Assembly (NCBI GenBank): GCA_001599755.1
Contig: BCHX01000003.1
Coordinates: 1,547,015 to 1,611,014, forward strand
Reading direction: 5' to 3'
DNA: 64,000 nucleotides
Source of the DNA: Gliomastix tumulicola
Lineage: Eukaryota; Ascomycota; Sordariomycetes; Hypocreales; Bionectriaceae
Below the pieces are notes generated by a model. The model was given only the letters and a program-made list of their open reading frames with translations, did no database searches and was not told the DNA's origin. The translations under genes and the position numbers were made by a program. Positions within the stretch are counted from its first letter, which is position 1; each line of letters begins with the position of its first letter. Below, piece by piece: positions 1 to 9,991 of this stretch.

Positions 1-1485
1 CGTGAGCCGTCGACTCTGCAGTTCAAGTCGATCCTTCGCTTGCAAGCGGACAGACGCTGGGCTGTGACGGGAACGCCTGTTCAGAATCGCTTGGAGGATT
101 TCGCATCGCTACTGGCGTTCCTTCGTCTTCATCCGTTCGACCATCGCTCCAACTTCACCCGTCACATCGTCGAGCCTTTCAAGCTTTGTGAGCCTGAGGT
201 TGTTCCTAAGCTGCGCATTCTGGTTAGCTCCATCACTTTGCGCCGTCTCAAGGACAAGATCGATCTTCCACCACGGGAGGATCTTGTCGTGAGGCTTGAC
301 TTCAGCCCTGAGGAGCTCAATGTCTACAAGATGTTTGAGAGAAATGCCAAGGACAGGGTTTCGGTCCTCGCTGGAGCCCGTCACGGCTCGTCTTTGGGAG
401 GCAACACATACATCCATATTCTCAAGACAATCCTGCGATTACGTCTGCTCTGTGCTCACGGCAAGGATCTCCTCAACGAGGACGACCTGTCTTCTCTCCA
501 GGGAATGACGGCCGATATGGCTATTGATGTTGACGATGACGGAGATGACAGACCTCCTCTGTCTGACAAGAAGGCACACGAGATGTTCACCCTCCTTCAA
601 GAAACCAACAATGACTCGTGCGCCGAGTGCAACAAGAAGCTGGAGTCTGGCGAGGGATCGAATATCGAAAATGAAGCCCAGGAAGACGTTCTCGGCCACA
701 TGACACCATGCTTCCACGTTATCTGCCGATCATGCTTCTCCAACTTCCAGGCAAAGATTCGACAGCTCTGGGGGCCTGCGCTCACATCCGGTCCTTGCCC
801 TATCTGCAACGACAAGATACCCCTTCACTTTGTTCAACTGCGCAGGCGAGATGTCGATGCGGAGCACGATGGCCCTGCAAAGGTTCGGGCTCGGGGATCC
901 AAGAAGAACATCACCAATTACCAAGGTCCACATACCAAGACACAAGCTTTGATCGAGGACTTGCTTAAGACTAAGCAAGCGAGCGATATGCTGCCGTTCG
1001 GAGAGCCCCCTTTCAAGTCGGTTGTTTTCTCAGGATGGACCTCCCATTTGGACCTCATTGAGCTTGCTCTCGATGCAGCTGGCCTCAAATTCACACGCCT
1101 GGATGGCAGCATGTCCCGCACTGCTCGCACGGCTGCAATGGATGCCTTTAGAGACGACGACAGTGTCCACGTCATCCTTGTTTCTATCATGGCCGGAGGT
1201 CTCGGTCTCAACCTCACAGCTGGCAACAACGTCTACGTCATGGAGCCACAGTACAATCCAGCTGCGGAGGCACAGGCTGTTGATCGGGTGCATCGTCTGG
1301 GTCAGAAGCGGCCTGTGCGAACCGTCAGATACATCATGCGGAACAGCTTCGAGGAGCAGATGCTTATTCTTCAGGACAAGAAGAAGAAGCTGGCTAATCT
1401 CAGCATGGACGGCCAGAGCAAGTCCCTGGAGAAACCCAAGACCACAGAGGACAAGCTGAGAGAGCTACAAAGCCTTTTCAAGTGA
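1..1485 (+). CDS. SNF2-family helicase with RING finger (Rad5/HLTF-like), 5' truncated
   Basis: The open frame runs in from the window edge, so the N-terminus and the first ATPase lobe motifs are missing; 494 residues are visible. The visible part starts in lobe 1 (VTGTPVQN, about residues 22-29). A C3HC4 RING follows, with Cys pairs at 207/210, C237-x-H239-x2-C242-x2-C245 and 266/269. It ends with the helicase C-terminal lobe, including DRVHRLGQ (428-435). A RING inserted between the two lobes is the layout of Rad5, HLTF and Uls1-type translocases. These remodel chromatin or stalled forks and act as ubiquitin or SUMO-targeted E3 ligases in the nucleus. An acidic stretch lies just before the RING. 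Which subfamily this is cannot be decided without the N-terminus (HIRAN or SIM motifs). No intron is seen, and the stop is at 1483-1485. Confidence 0.92.
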   Translation, partial: REPSTLQFKSILRLQADRRWAVTGTPVQNRLEDFASLLAFLRLHPFDHRSNFTRHIVEPFKLCEPEVVPKLRILVSSITLRRLKDKIDLPPREDLVVRLDFSPEELNVYKMFERNAKDRVSVLAGARHGSSLGGNTYIHILKTILRLRLLCAHGKDLLNEDDLSSLQGMTADMAIDVDDDGDDRPPLSDKKAHEMFTLLQETNNDSCAECNKKLESGEGSNIENEAQEDVLGHMTPCFHVICRSCFSNFQAKIRQLWGPALTSGPCPICNDKIPLHFVQLRRRDVDAEHDGPAKVRARGSKKNITNYQGPHTKTQALIEDLLKTKQASDMLPFGEPPFKSVVFSGWTSHLDLIELALDAAGLKFTRLDGSMSRTARTAAMDAFRDDDSVHVILVSIMAGGLGLNLTAGNNVYVMEPQYNPAAEAQAVDRVHRLGQKRPVRTVRYIMRNSFEEQMLILQDKKKKLANLSMDGQSKSLEKPKTTEDKLRELQSLFK

Positions 1486-2273
1486 TTTTGCTCAACATAT
1501 CACATTTTTTCCAACATTTCTTTCGTGCGCTAGCTAAGGCATGGATGGGCTCACGAATCAGCTCTCTTGCACGACTTACAACACATCTCTATTCTTTTCA
1601 CGGATGAACGACACGAGCAAGCCAACATCTTTCCATCTATACTACTACCATCATTATTTCTCTGCGTCATCATGGGGGAAGAGGGGCAGAAAAACCACAC
1701 TGCCTCACAAACAACGGAAGGCATTTTTTCTTTACAACGATATAACGAAGTAATCTCCCTCGCGGGGGAGAACGATACGGCTGGAGCATTCTATTAGAGG
1801 AAGACAAAAAGGAGTGGCGTTATGGGAGTTTAGACCATACAAACCGGCTTGGGAGGCATTATCATCATCTTCTTCATCCTCACTAGCTAGTCAACGCTTC
1901 GTTGCGCGCTTTCATTGATCGTGGATTTATGGTGGGAAGCACCGGAACTGAAATACCCCCCATTTGCGTAACTGGTACTACTATAGTTATCTGAGGATCT
2001 CGGCTTCAGGTAGAATCTCAGCGAGGATATAATACGTCGCTCTAGCTCATCATCACAAGTCCGAGAACACGGTGGTCGCTACTACATTCGTGTATGTCTC
2101 ACATTCGTGTGCCTTGTGAGACCAAAGTCATATCATGCTTCGCATTCATCATGATCTTTCTCTTGATGAGACTAGAACGAACAAAGCCCTGCTTGCGATC
2201 GACTACAGTACATGGTATCAACAGGGCCGCTACCGCTGAAATACATCTCCAAGGGGGAAAAAAAAATCAAGTC
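1486..2273. other. Convergent intergenic region, no gene seen
   Basis: These 788 bases hold the 3' ends of the helicase gene (plus strand) and GCP2 (minus strand). Open frames here are short and resemble nothing I recognise. I see no RNA gene or repeat beyond an A-run near 2260. Confidence 0.6.
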
Positions 2274-5201
2274 TCACGCACCGTCCTCCTCGCCCCTCAG
2301 CCCAGCGTACTCCGTCCCCTGATTGGCCGTGCTCAGCCTCGCGCACAGACTAAGCAGGGCCACCGTCTCCGTGGCGGCGTAGTGATTCAGCGCGTCCAGC
2401 AGGATCTGCAGATGCCGGCTGAAGTTGCCCTCCCACTTGCGTATGATGTCGAAGAGCTCGGCGATGCGCGTCTCGGCGTCGCCGGCGCCGCTGGCCGAGG
2501 CCACGGACGTATCCGCGGCGGTGGTGGAGGTGCGCGAGGCGGCCTTGCTGGCCTGGAAGCGCTTCCACTGGTCGTCTGTCATGGTCGGGGGCTTGGTGGT
2601 GCCGGAGAGGTCTGGGTCTGTCTTCTCGAGCTCCCGGGTCAGCCAGCCGGTGTATGCCGCGAAGATGGTGCAGGTCTGCATGAGTTTGGAGTGTATCTGT
2701 TGTTGTAACAATTTGACGTTAGCATGAGTTTGCATCGTCCGAGGAAAGTCAATAGACGTACTCTTAACAGCTTGCTGTTGGTAAGCATACACTCCTTCAA
2801 GCAAGTGTCCAAAAAGTCTACATGATCCTGCATCAACTCGTCGACGGTGCGTGTAGGGCTGCCCGACTGCTTTTCAAGCCCGTCGTCGCTGGTGCTCAGA
2901 CGGGACATGAACTTGGTCCAGTTCGGCTCGATGACCTCGGCAGTGCAGAAGTAAAGCAGTTGCTGCACGAAGACCAGCATGCGTGCTCGCAGCGTCCATA
3001 CTCTGCGCTTCCAGATCTCGAGGCTGCGGCTGGGTCCCTTGTGACCCCAGCTCACGCCCCGGGTCTGCGTCTGCCATGTCGTTGACAACTGAGACTCAAG
3101 GTGGCGGAGGGAGAGGAGGTATCGGAAGAGAGCTTGGTATCGCCAGACGGTCTTGCGGCTGATGACGAGAGATACCGGGAAGGGCACCATGTAGTCGAGC
3201 TGTAATGAGGAGAAGCCCACGGCGTTCTTGTCGTTCTCGGTTGGTTGGTTGGATAGGGGTTGGAGGGCCTCGCCCTGCTCGATGCCGGTGATGTTAACAA
3301 CCCGTTGCAGAGCCTTGGTCAATGTGACCTCGTTCATCTCAACCTTGACGTCCTCCTTAAAAGGATCCATAGAGACGATACTGCCAGGCTGGCGTAGGAC
3401 CAAGTCAAGTAGGGATTGGAGCTTCCCTGTATTCACCACTTTGACAGGTTTCCGCAGTTCCGAAGCTCCAAGTTCGAGGAAGTATGAGAAGTAGTCCGAG
3501 GGGTCGAGGAAGAAGTAGTGTTTGAGTGACCGCAAACGGGCCGGGAGAGCATGGGTTGTCAGGAGAAGCTGCATCAGTGACTCGTTTGCATAGGCATATG
3601 CGTTGTTCACGTTCTCCAGAAACCTGGGGTCGTCGAAGCTCGTCGGCACGTCTTTGGCTACTTGGCTGACATCGACGCCACCACATTCCCGCACGACGTT
3701 GAGGTACTTGCCAGCGAGAAGCACCTTGTCCTTGACAGCCTCTAGCTGCGGCGGCACATCAGGTTCGCGGATAGTGTATCTCCTTTCCCAATATTCGTCT
3801 GTGTAGTCCTGCTCGAGACGCTCTCGCCGGATGCTCTTCTGTTCCTTGATTAGAAACTCTGAGTGTGGATCGTTGATTCCGCCATGGTGAAGCCATTCAT
3901 TTAGCATCACCATGTAGGGTCGACTGGCATCCCTCAGTAACGTTGTGAGGAGTGCTCGGGCGGCTGGGTCTCCTGACATGGACTCGAGTCGTTTTGTGAT
4001 GAGTCCCAGGGCAACGCCTCCCTTGCAGAGCTTCTTCCCTGTCATATTCCCCGGGACCAAGTCGCCGCCTTCCCTTAGGTTCTCCAGGATGTTCTCGTAA
4101 TCATCAGCACCGTCGTCATCCTCATCCTCGCTCTCGTCGTCGAGTAATGCGTTGCGTTTGAGCAGCTCATGCGCTAGCGAGTATAGCTGCAGCATCATCT
4201 GGCTCGTCGATATAGTGTGGATGTTGAGTACGTGGACAGTGAAGGTCTCGCCGTTGAGAAACTGGGTCTCCAGCTGGGCAATCATGACCAGATAGTCCTG
4301 CAAGAACCTCCTGACGGATGCACACAGGCCGTGGTTCACAACCCCGAACTCCTCCCGACTCTGGACATCGACGAATGCCTCCAATGCCACGTAGTATGTG
4401 GCCATCTTCAGCATCGAATGCGCGAGATCGTGTAAACTGGGATCCAGACCCGGGGCGATCTTGAAGGATGGCCCTGTCAGCCTGTCTCTCTCCTCTCCCG
4501 GGTCGTAACCCTTGCCGAACCGGATGTACTGTCCCTCATATCCCATGAAGACAAAAAGCAGATCTTCGACGATAGCGGCCTCTTGCACCTCCAGTGAGAG
4601 CTCCTGTAGGGGCGTCGGTTGTGGTGCCTGGGGGACTTCCGATGCCAGGGGTGGTAATGACACCCGGGAGGCAAGGGGTGCAGTCGTGTGTCCTCGCAAT
4701 GTGACTTCGGGTCTCCATTGTCCTGGTAACTTGTGTTAGCCGCATACTCTCCAATGCGCTTTGATAAGGATGCGCCGCGCAATAATTACCTTGATTTGTC
4801 TCTGGGGCTTTTGACCGTGACTCCGATGGCTTGTGCGATCGTGACTCCTGACTCTTTCTCTCTTTAGACCCAGTGCTGGCGACCTCTTTATCCGCGCTGT
4901 TGGTGCGTGGAACAAGTCGCGAAATGTGCGCCTCGTAGGTTCGCTCTGTCACTCTGCGCTCCTCGTACCGTTTCTCCTCGGTCGTCGTTCGGCTTGCAGG
5001 TCTGGGGTTGCCCGATGCGCTCCTCTTATGAGACGTCGACGCGTACTGAGCTCCGGGCTGCGGCGAAGGCGCCTTCTTGTTGTTGTTGTAAGCTTCTGTC
5101 CGCTCGCTTCGGAAGCTGGTGCTTGGGCCTGAGACGCGGGGCCGCTCGTCGCCATGTCCGTTGGCTGCGCGACTGGACGCTCTCGTGGGACCCGAGGACA
5201 T
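2274..5201 (-). CDS. spc97: Gamma-tubulin complex component 2 (GCP2/Spc97/Alp4)
   Basis: Three exons (5201-4790, 4722-2762, 2696-2274) encode 931 aa. Both introns have CTAAC branch sites, and exon phases agree (412+1961+423 nt). The product is the Spc97/GCP2 subunit of the gamma-tubulin complex, which nucleates microtubules at spindle pole bodies. The first ~137 residues are disordered and rich in Ser, Arg and Lys. The GRIP1 region opens with the GCP2-like block around VEDLLFVFMGYEGQYIRF. An acidic loop (DDESEDEDDDGADD) interrupts it, and the GRIP2 region fills the C-terminal half (HYFFLDPSDYF, TNSKLLRIHSKLM). A second possible 3' splice site lies 7 nt upstream in intron 1 but would break the frame. 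The gene diverges from PUP2 across 497 bp. The start at 5201 is the first ATG of that frame; an additional upstream exon cannot be excluded. Confidence 0.93.
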
Positions 5202-5698
5202 CGTGTCTGGCTACATCGGGCACGCGGTTTCCCGGTGATCTGAAAGCGTGGCCTCGAATTTGGTGTAAGTCTTGGGAGGATGTCCAATGCGCACAGAGTC
5301 GTCACATGTGTGGGGTGAGGGTCGGGCACTTACAACTTTGGTGGGGTTGATGGGCAGCCAGCTTTGCTCTGGGACGCGCTTGACGCGTTGGCCAAATCGA
5401 CAGCGGAAAAATGGGTTAATACGGCTCCGACTACCCTGTAGCCATGACAGCAACCGACCCCACTTCTGGGAAGCTCTCATGCCCCAGCTGCGTACCTCGC
5501 TGCTTGCCTAGCCCACCTCCAGTATCACCACTGACAAAGCATCCTAGCGACAACCACCCCTCGACGTTACGAACACCCAGCAGATTACATAGACAAACGG
5601 AACCAGCAAGATTGGCCCGTCACCCGCCATCTTATCCCCCTCCTCCATTCGCCCAACAGGCCATCTCGGGCCAAACTAAAACACACAACACCGCCAAG
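5202..5698. promoter_or_regulatory. Divergent promoter region GCP2 / PUP2
   Basis: These 497 bases lie between the two divergent start codons and must carry both 5' regions. I did not find a proteasome-type GGTGGCAAA element or a clear TATA box. The part next to PUP2 is rich in C and T, as in many fungal 5' leaders. Confidence 0.5.
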
Positions 5699-6606
5699 AT
5701 GTTTATGGCAAGATCAGAATACGGCAAGCTGCCCCTCGACCTTCCCCCCGAGCCCACCGCCTCATTGGGCCTCCCAACCAGAACGCCGTGCTGACCACAT
5801 CCCCCCTTTCCCAGACCGGGGCATCAACACCTTCTCCCCCGAAGGCCGCCTCTTCCAGGTCGAGTACTCCCTCGAGGCCATCAAGCTCGGCTCGACGGCC
5901 ATCGGCGTGGCCACCTCGGACGGCGTGATCCTCGGCGTCGAGAAGCGCGTGACCTCGACCCTCCTCGAGACGTCCTCGGTCGAGAAGATCGTCGAGATCG
6001 ACCGCCACATCGGCTGCGCCATGTCCGGCCTCCAGGCCGACGCCCGCTCCATGGTCGAGCACGCCCGCGTTGAGTGCCAGAGCCACACCTTCAACTACAA
6101 CGAGCCCCTCGGCGTCGAGAGCACCACCCAGGCCATCTGCGACCTCGCCCTGCGCTTCGGCGAGGGTGCCGACGGCGAGGAGACCATCATGAGCCGGCCC
6201 TTTGGCGTCGCCCTGCTCATTGCTGGCTACGACGAGGACGGCCCGCAGCTATTCCACGCCGAGCCCAGCGGTACCTTCTACCGGTACGATGCCAAGGCTA
6301 TTGGTTCCGGCTCTGAGGGTGCCCAGGCCGAATTGCAGAACGAATACCACAAGGTGAGCTCTTACCTCCTCCACATACACAGACAAGGAATATATATGTG
6401 TCCAGATGCGCTGACCTACCTGCCATTGCTAGTCCCTAACTCTCGAGGATGCCGAAATTCTTGTTCTAAAGACACTGAAGCAAGTGATGGAGGAGAAGCT
6501 AGATCACAAGAACGTCCAGCTCGCCAGTGTGACCAAGGACAAGGGATTCAGAATATACACCGATGAGGAGATGGCAGGGGTGGTGGGACGTCTACCCGCA
6601 AACTAG
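5699..6606 (+). CDS. PUP2: 20S proteasome subunit alpha type-5 (PUP2)
   Basis: Three exons (5699-5723, 5815-6353, 6433-6606) encode 245 aa, the usual alpha-5 length. The protein starts MFMARSEYDRGINTFSPEG and carries the alpha-subunit signature that forms the outer ring gate of the 20S core. Alpha subunits lack the catalytic N-terminal Thr, as here. Intron 1 is 91 nt and begins with GC rather than GT (GCAAGC). Its branch site CTGAC and acceptor CCCAG are normal, and only this splice restores the conserved YDRG. Intron 2 is a canonical GT-AG with a CTGAC branch site. The product acts in cytosolic and nuclear protein breakdown. It is convergent with the zinc-cluster gene downstream (286 bp apart). 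Confidence 0.96.
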
Positions 6607-6892
6607 ACCAAGGATGCAGAGAGCCGGCTATCACTATTGTTCACATCTCATGACCATACACGAAGCCAGCTTTACATCAATGCTATCAGATGAGACTATG
6701 TATCATTAATGCTAAGCTACATGCATGGTAGTGACAAAGCGCAGACAGTGAAAGCCTCCAACATAGCCTAAGTGATTAACAAAAGGGGACCTTGACAAAC
6801 ATGCCCACCAATTTAGATCCTCGACGGTGCGCGGATAACCGATATCCTCCCTCCTGCTGGTGCCAGCAGAGTTTAAGTCGTGTGAGACAGCC

Positions 6893-9800
6893 CTAGACAT
6901 CACGGCCGCTGAATGCTTGATCCTTCAGTTCCAGGTATGCTATATCATCCTCAATACCTAGCAGTCCAAGGGCATATTGTGCTCTCTCAGATCTGGCGAG
7001 AATGACCCTCCTCTCCTCAGGCCTTTCGTCCACTTCGTGAATCCTCCGGTCGATACGGCGAACGTTGTGCCAGACAATCTCCGGGGGTTCTGGCGGCATG
7101 GCCATACGCGCATACTGGGGGCCAACTCCCAGTTCCGCAGCCTTGGTCCAGCTTGCCTCACAGCCTTCGGCAATCTGCCTGGCCGACTGCCATCCAGTGA
7201 GGCGTGTGATATCAAGCATCCTCTTGACGACCCATCGACGCTGTGCATCGTCTTGGTACTAATCACAGGGTTAGCCAAGTACCGAAGATAAGAGAAGCGT
7301 AGATTGTTGGACGGCATACCTGCACCGCGGCAACGAAAAGACAAAACGCGCTCTCAATCAAGGCGGCAGCCATGACCGTGCTGACCTCCTGCACATTTCC
7401 GAAGTCATCGGCAAGTCCTACAGCAATACGTCCAATGCAGTTGGCGAACAATCCGGTCCTGCTAGCGGCCAGTCCGACTGACGGCATCGCTGAGGGAGGC
7501 ATGCTTGGATGACTCCGGTGTAGGTGGATGCGTCCCATATAGAAGTTCATCCAGATACCAGCCACTGAGTACGTTCTGTACTGCAGTGCTGGCCCGAACG
7601 GATGATCCCTATGATCCGCGTACTCGGCGCCCAGAGGTTGAAACTCAGGGCCTTGCAGGTGACTTTCAAACACGTCGAAGGCATGGGCAAGTTCGTTCCA
7701 CTCATTCTCTGCCCAGCTGCGGCTTGCCTCGGCATCCATTCCTTCTGTGGGATCGGGCTGGGGGGTAGTCTGCTTCGGTGGGCTGAAACCCATCGGAACA
7801 CGAAACTCGCCTTTGGTGGGAATCATTCCAGGCCATGGGGGAGAGGACGAACCACTGCCGAAGGGCCGGTTGTGCCTTCGCTTGCGAGAAAGATCCTTAG
7901 ACGCAAAGCTAACCAGCCGACCGAGTAACAGCATCAAGTGGTCATAAGTCCCGTAGCTGCCTCGATATCAGTCTCTCAACTCAGCGTCAGCGAAGGACGG
8001 AGGCAACTTACATGCGATCAAGGCGAGCCGAGGGCGCTCGAGGTAGGCACTGGGTCCAATCTTCATATTCCATGCTAAGACTTGTCAGTTCATCTCGGCT
8101 ACTGTAGTTGGATTTCACTCACAAGAGCGGTGTGCCTCCGAGGATGCCTTGATACACATCCATTTTGCAGTACCACCAGAACAGATCTCGGAGATTCTCG
8201 TAGTCTCGAAGGTCTCGCTCTGTGGTTTGAGAATGGTCCATAGAGAGAAGCTGTTCATCTGTGAGGCAATAGTCTGACGCGTCTAGGTGGTACCCCGAGA
8301 TCGTGCTCAAGAGTCCAAAGTCAAGCTCGTTGGGGTCTTTGGGGAGCGCCGCACCAACAGTACAGAGTCCCATCTTGATCATGGCAGCACGGGAAGCGAG
8401 CCGATCTTTCGAAGCTTTCGCTGCCAGGCATCTTTTAGACATGTCTCTCAGCTGCATCTCAGAAAAGAGAATCCTTGCACCATAGAGATGGTCACACCAT
8501 TTGTTATGGTTGCCATCCCAGACTTCGTAATAACCCAGAAGTAGAGTAGCAGCCAGGGTTGCCGGATGCTTTCGCCTCACAGGCGTGCGCACGTTCTTGC
8601 CGACACGCCGAAGCGCGACATTATAGTGTTTTATCGCAGCTGTATCCGGAGTTCCTTGTAGCTTTGCCAGTTGCAGGCTAGCGGAGGCTAGTATGGCATG
8701 AAGCAAGGCGGAATGCTGAAAGGCAAGAATGGGAAAGGTATCTTCAGAAGATTAGCATACCAAAGATTCAATAAGAGCTCACCTAGGTAACTCACAGCTC
8801 CAGATGTTGGTTCCGGATCCAGGAATGGAGTCTGCCACCTGCTGCTCCGATGCATCGAAGGGATGGCGCTCGTACAAAGACATGCTCGGGCCAGTAACCC
8901 TCATGAAGTGTTCAAAGATATCCCTCTTCGCCTTGTCTTTCAACTCTGATAGGCCTGGAGAACTCATATACTCTGACACGGCGTTGGAACTAGCAAACTG
9001 GCTGAAAGAGCGCATGGATGTATCCCTCAGGCCGGGGGTATATAGTCTCTGGACTACCGGCGCCACCAGGGCCATTGAGCTCTCATGTTCGCCATCAGAA
9101 TCCTCGAACCACGCGTCCTCATTGTCGTGTGGGACGCTGGTCAATGGAAGTTGACTTTGTGCTGGCAAGGGCGGAGCGCGAGGCTGGTGTGTGGTAGCAA
9201 TAGGCGTGCTGTTGGGATTACGGAGATCGCGAAACATTGCCGAGTTCGTAGGCCGAAGCTGAAGGTCAAGATTATGTTGGTCGACCAGAGGCTGTGGCGC
9301 AAGAGATTGGAACGGCCTGAGCGGCCCAAAGTTGGGCAAGGGGGGAGGAGCCAGCGGGCTTGCCGATGGCTCCTGAAAGCCATGTGGTGTATAGACAGGG
9401 CGGCCAGCAGGAGGTACACAGTGAAGGTGGCTCGGCTGAGGATGATAGGTGAGTCCGTGTGGCAGGCCATTTTGCATGGCCATGTAGTCGAGAGGAGGAG
9501 GCTTGGGGGCCAGGTTGGGGAGTGTCCCATGACCAGGTCTTCCAGAGAGCGAACCGAACTGGCTGAGATGGTGCCCATGACTCGACAAGTAGCTCAGGGG
9601 ATCGAAGGGTCCGTTTAATGGATGAGCCTGGGCCCGGAAGGGGTCTTTGAAGACCACCCTCTGGTTGTATCCTTCACAGTGACGTTTGGACTTGAGACAG
9701 TTGTTGCAAGTTGGCCGGCCCTCGTCACACTTGATGCGTCGCTTTCGACATGCTATCGCGACGAGGTTAGAGAGATGTGTATGGAACGTGGACGGTCAAG

Positions 9801-9978
9801 GAGACTCACTGAGGCAGCCAGTCTTGGTTCTCTTCCTGACATTCGATTTCTTCTGGTGCGGATCGTCTCGGCCTCCGTTCGCGTTCGCCTTGCCGCTACC
9901 ATTTCCATTCGCCTGCCCGGACGGGGCAATCATGGCGTGCGGCCTGATGTCGCCTGGCGGCGCGATGGTATCACTCAT
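6893..9978 (-). CDS. Zn2Cys6 fungal transcription factor
   Basis: Six exons (9978-9810, 9752-8796, 8741-8123, 8074-8012, 7956-7320, 7258-6893) encode about 936 aa with consistent phases. Residues ~54-83 form a zinc cluster (GCLTCRKRRIKC...CNNC...C) for DNA binding. It is split by an intron between the first two Cys, a common position in fungal zinc-cluster genes. A Pro/His/Gln-rich linker follows. The middle-homology region starts near residue 375 (YTFPILAFQHSALLH) and continues through FWWYCKMDVYQG and the C-terminal helical part. The target is unknown. The acceptor of intron 3 is ambiguous by 6 nt. A six-codon upstream ORF overlaps the start codon, and a second in-frame ATG lies 15 codons downstream. 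The gene is flanked upstream by 3.6 kb of non-coding DNA, in keeping with complex regulation. Confidence 0.9.
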
Positions 9979-9991
9979 GGGGTCGACGCAT
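9971..9991 (-). promoter_or_regulatory. Six-codon upstream ORF overlapping the Zn2Cys6 start codon
   Basis: On the minus strand an ATG at 9991 opens the frame MRRPHE-stop. Its TGA (9973-9971) lies just inside the main ORF, which starts at 9978 in another frame. It is the only upstream ATG in roughly 320 nt. Both ATGs have C at -3, a weak context. It would affect translation only if the leader extends over it. Confidence 0.5.

Noticed and set aside
5789..5814. Alternative GT donor for PUP2 intron 1
   Set aside because: It would leave a 26-nt intron and insert 22 residues into the conserved alpha-subunit N-terminus.
6893..9978. Possible secondary-metabolite cluster (Zn2Cys6 factor, MATE transporter, GNAT)
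   Set aside because: The three genes are far apart, separated by housekeeping genes, and no synthase, P450 or other tailoring enzyme is present.
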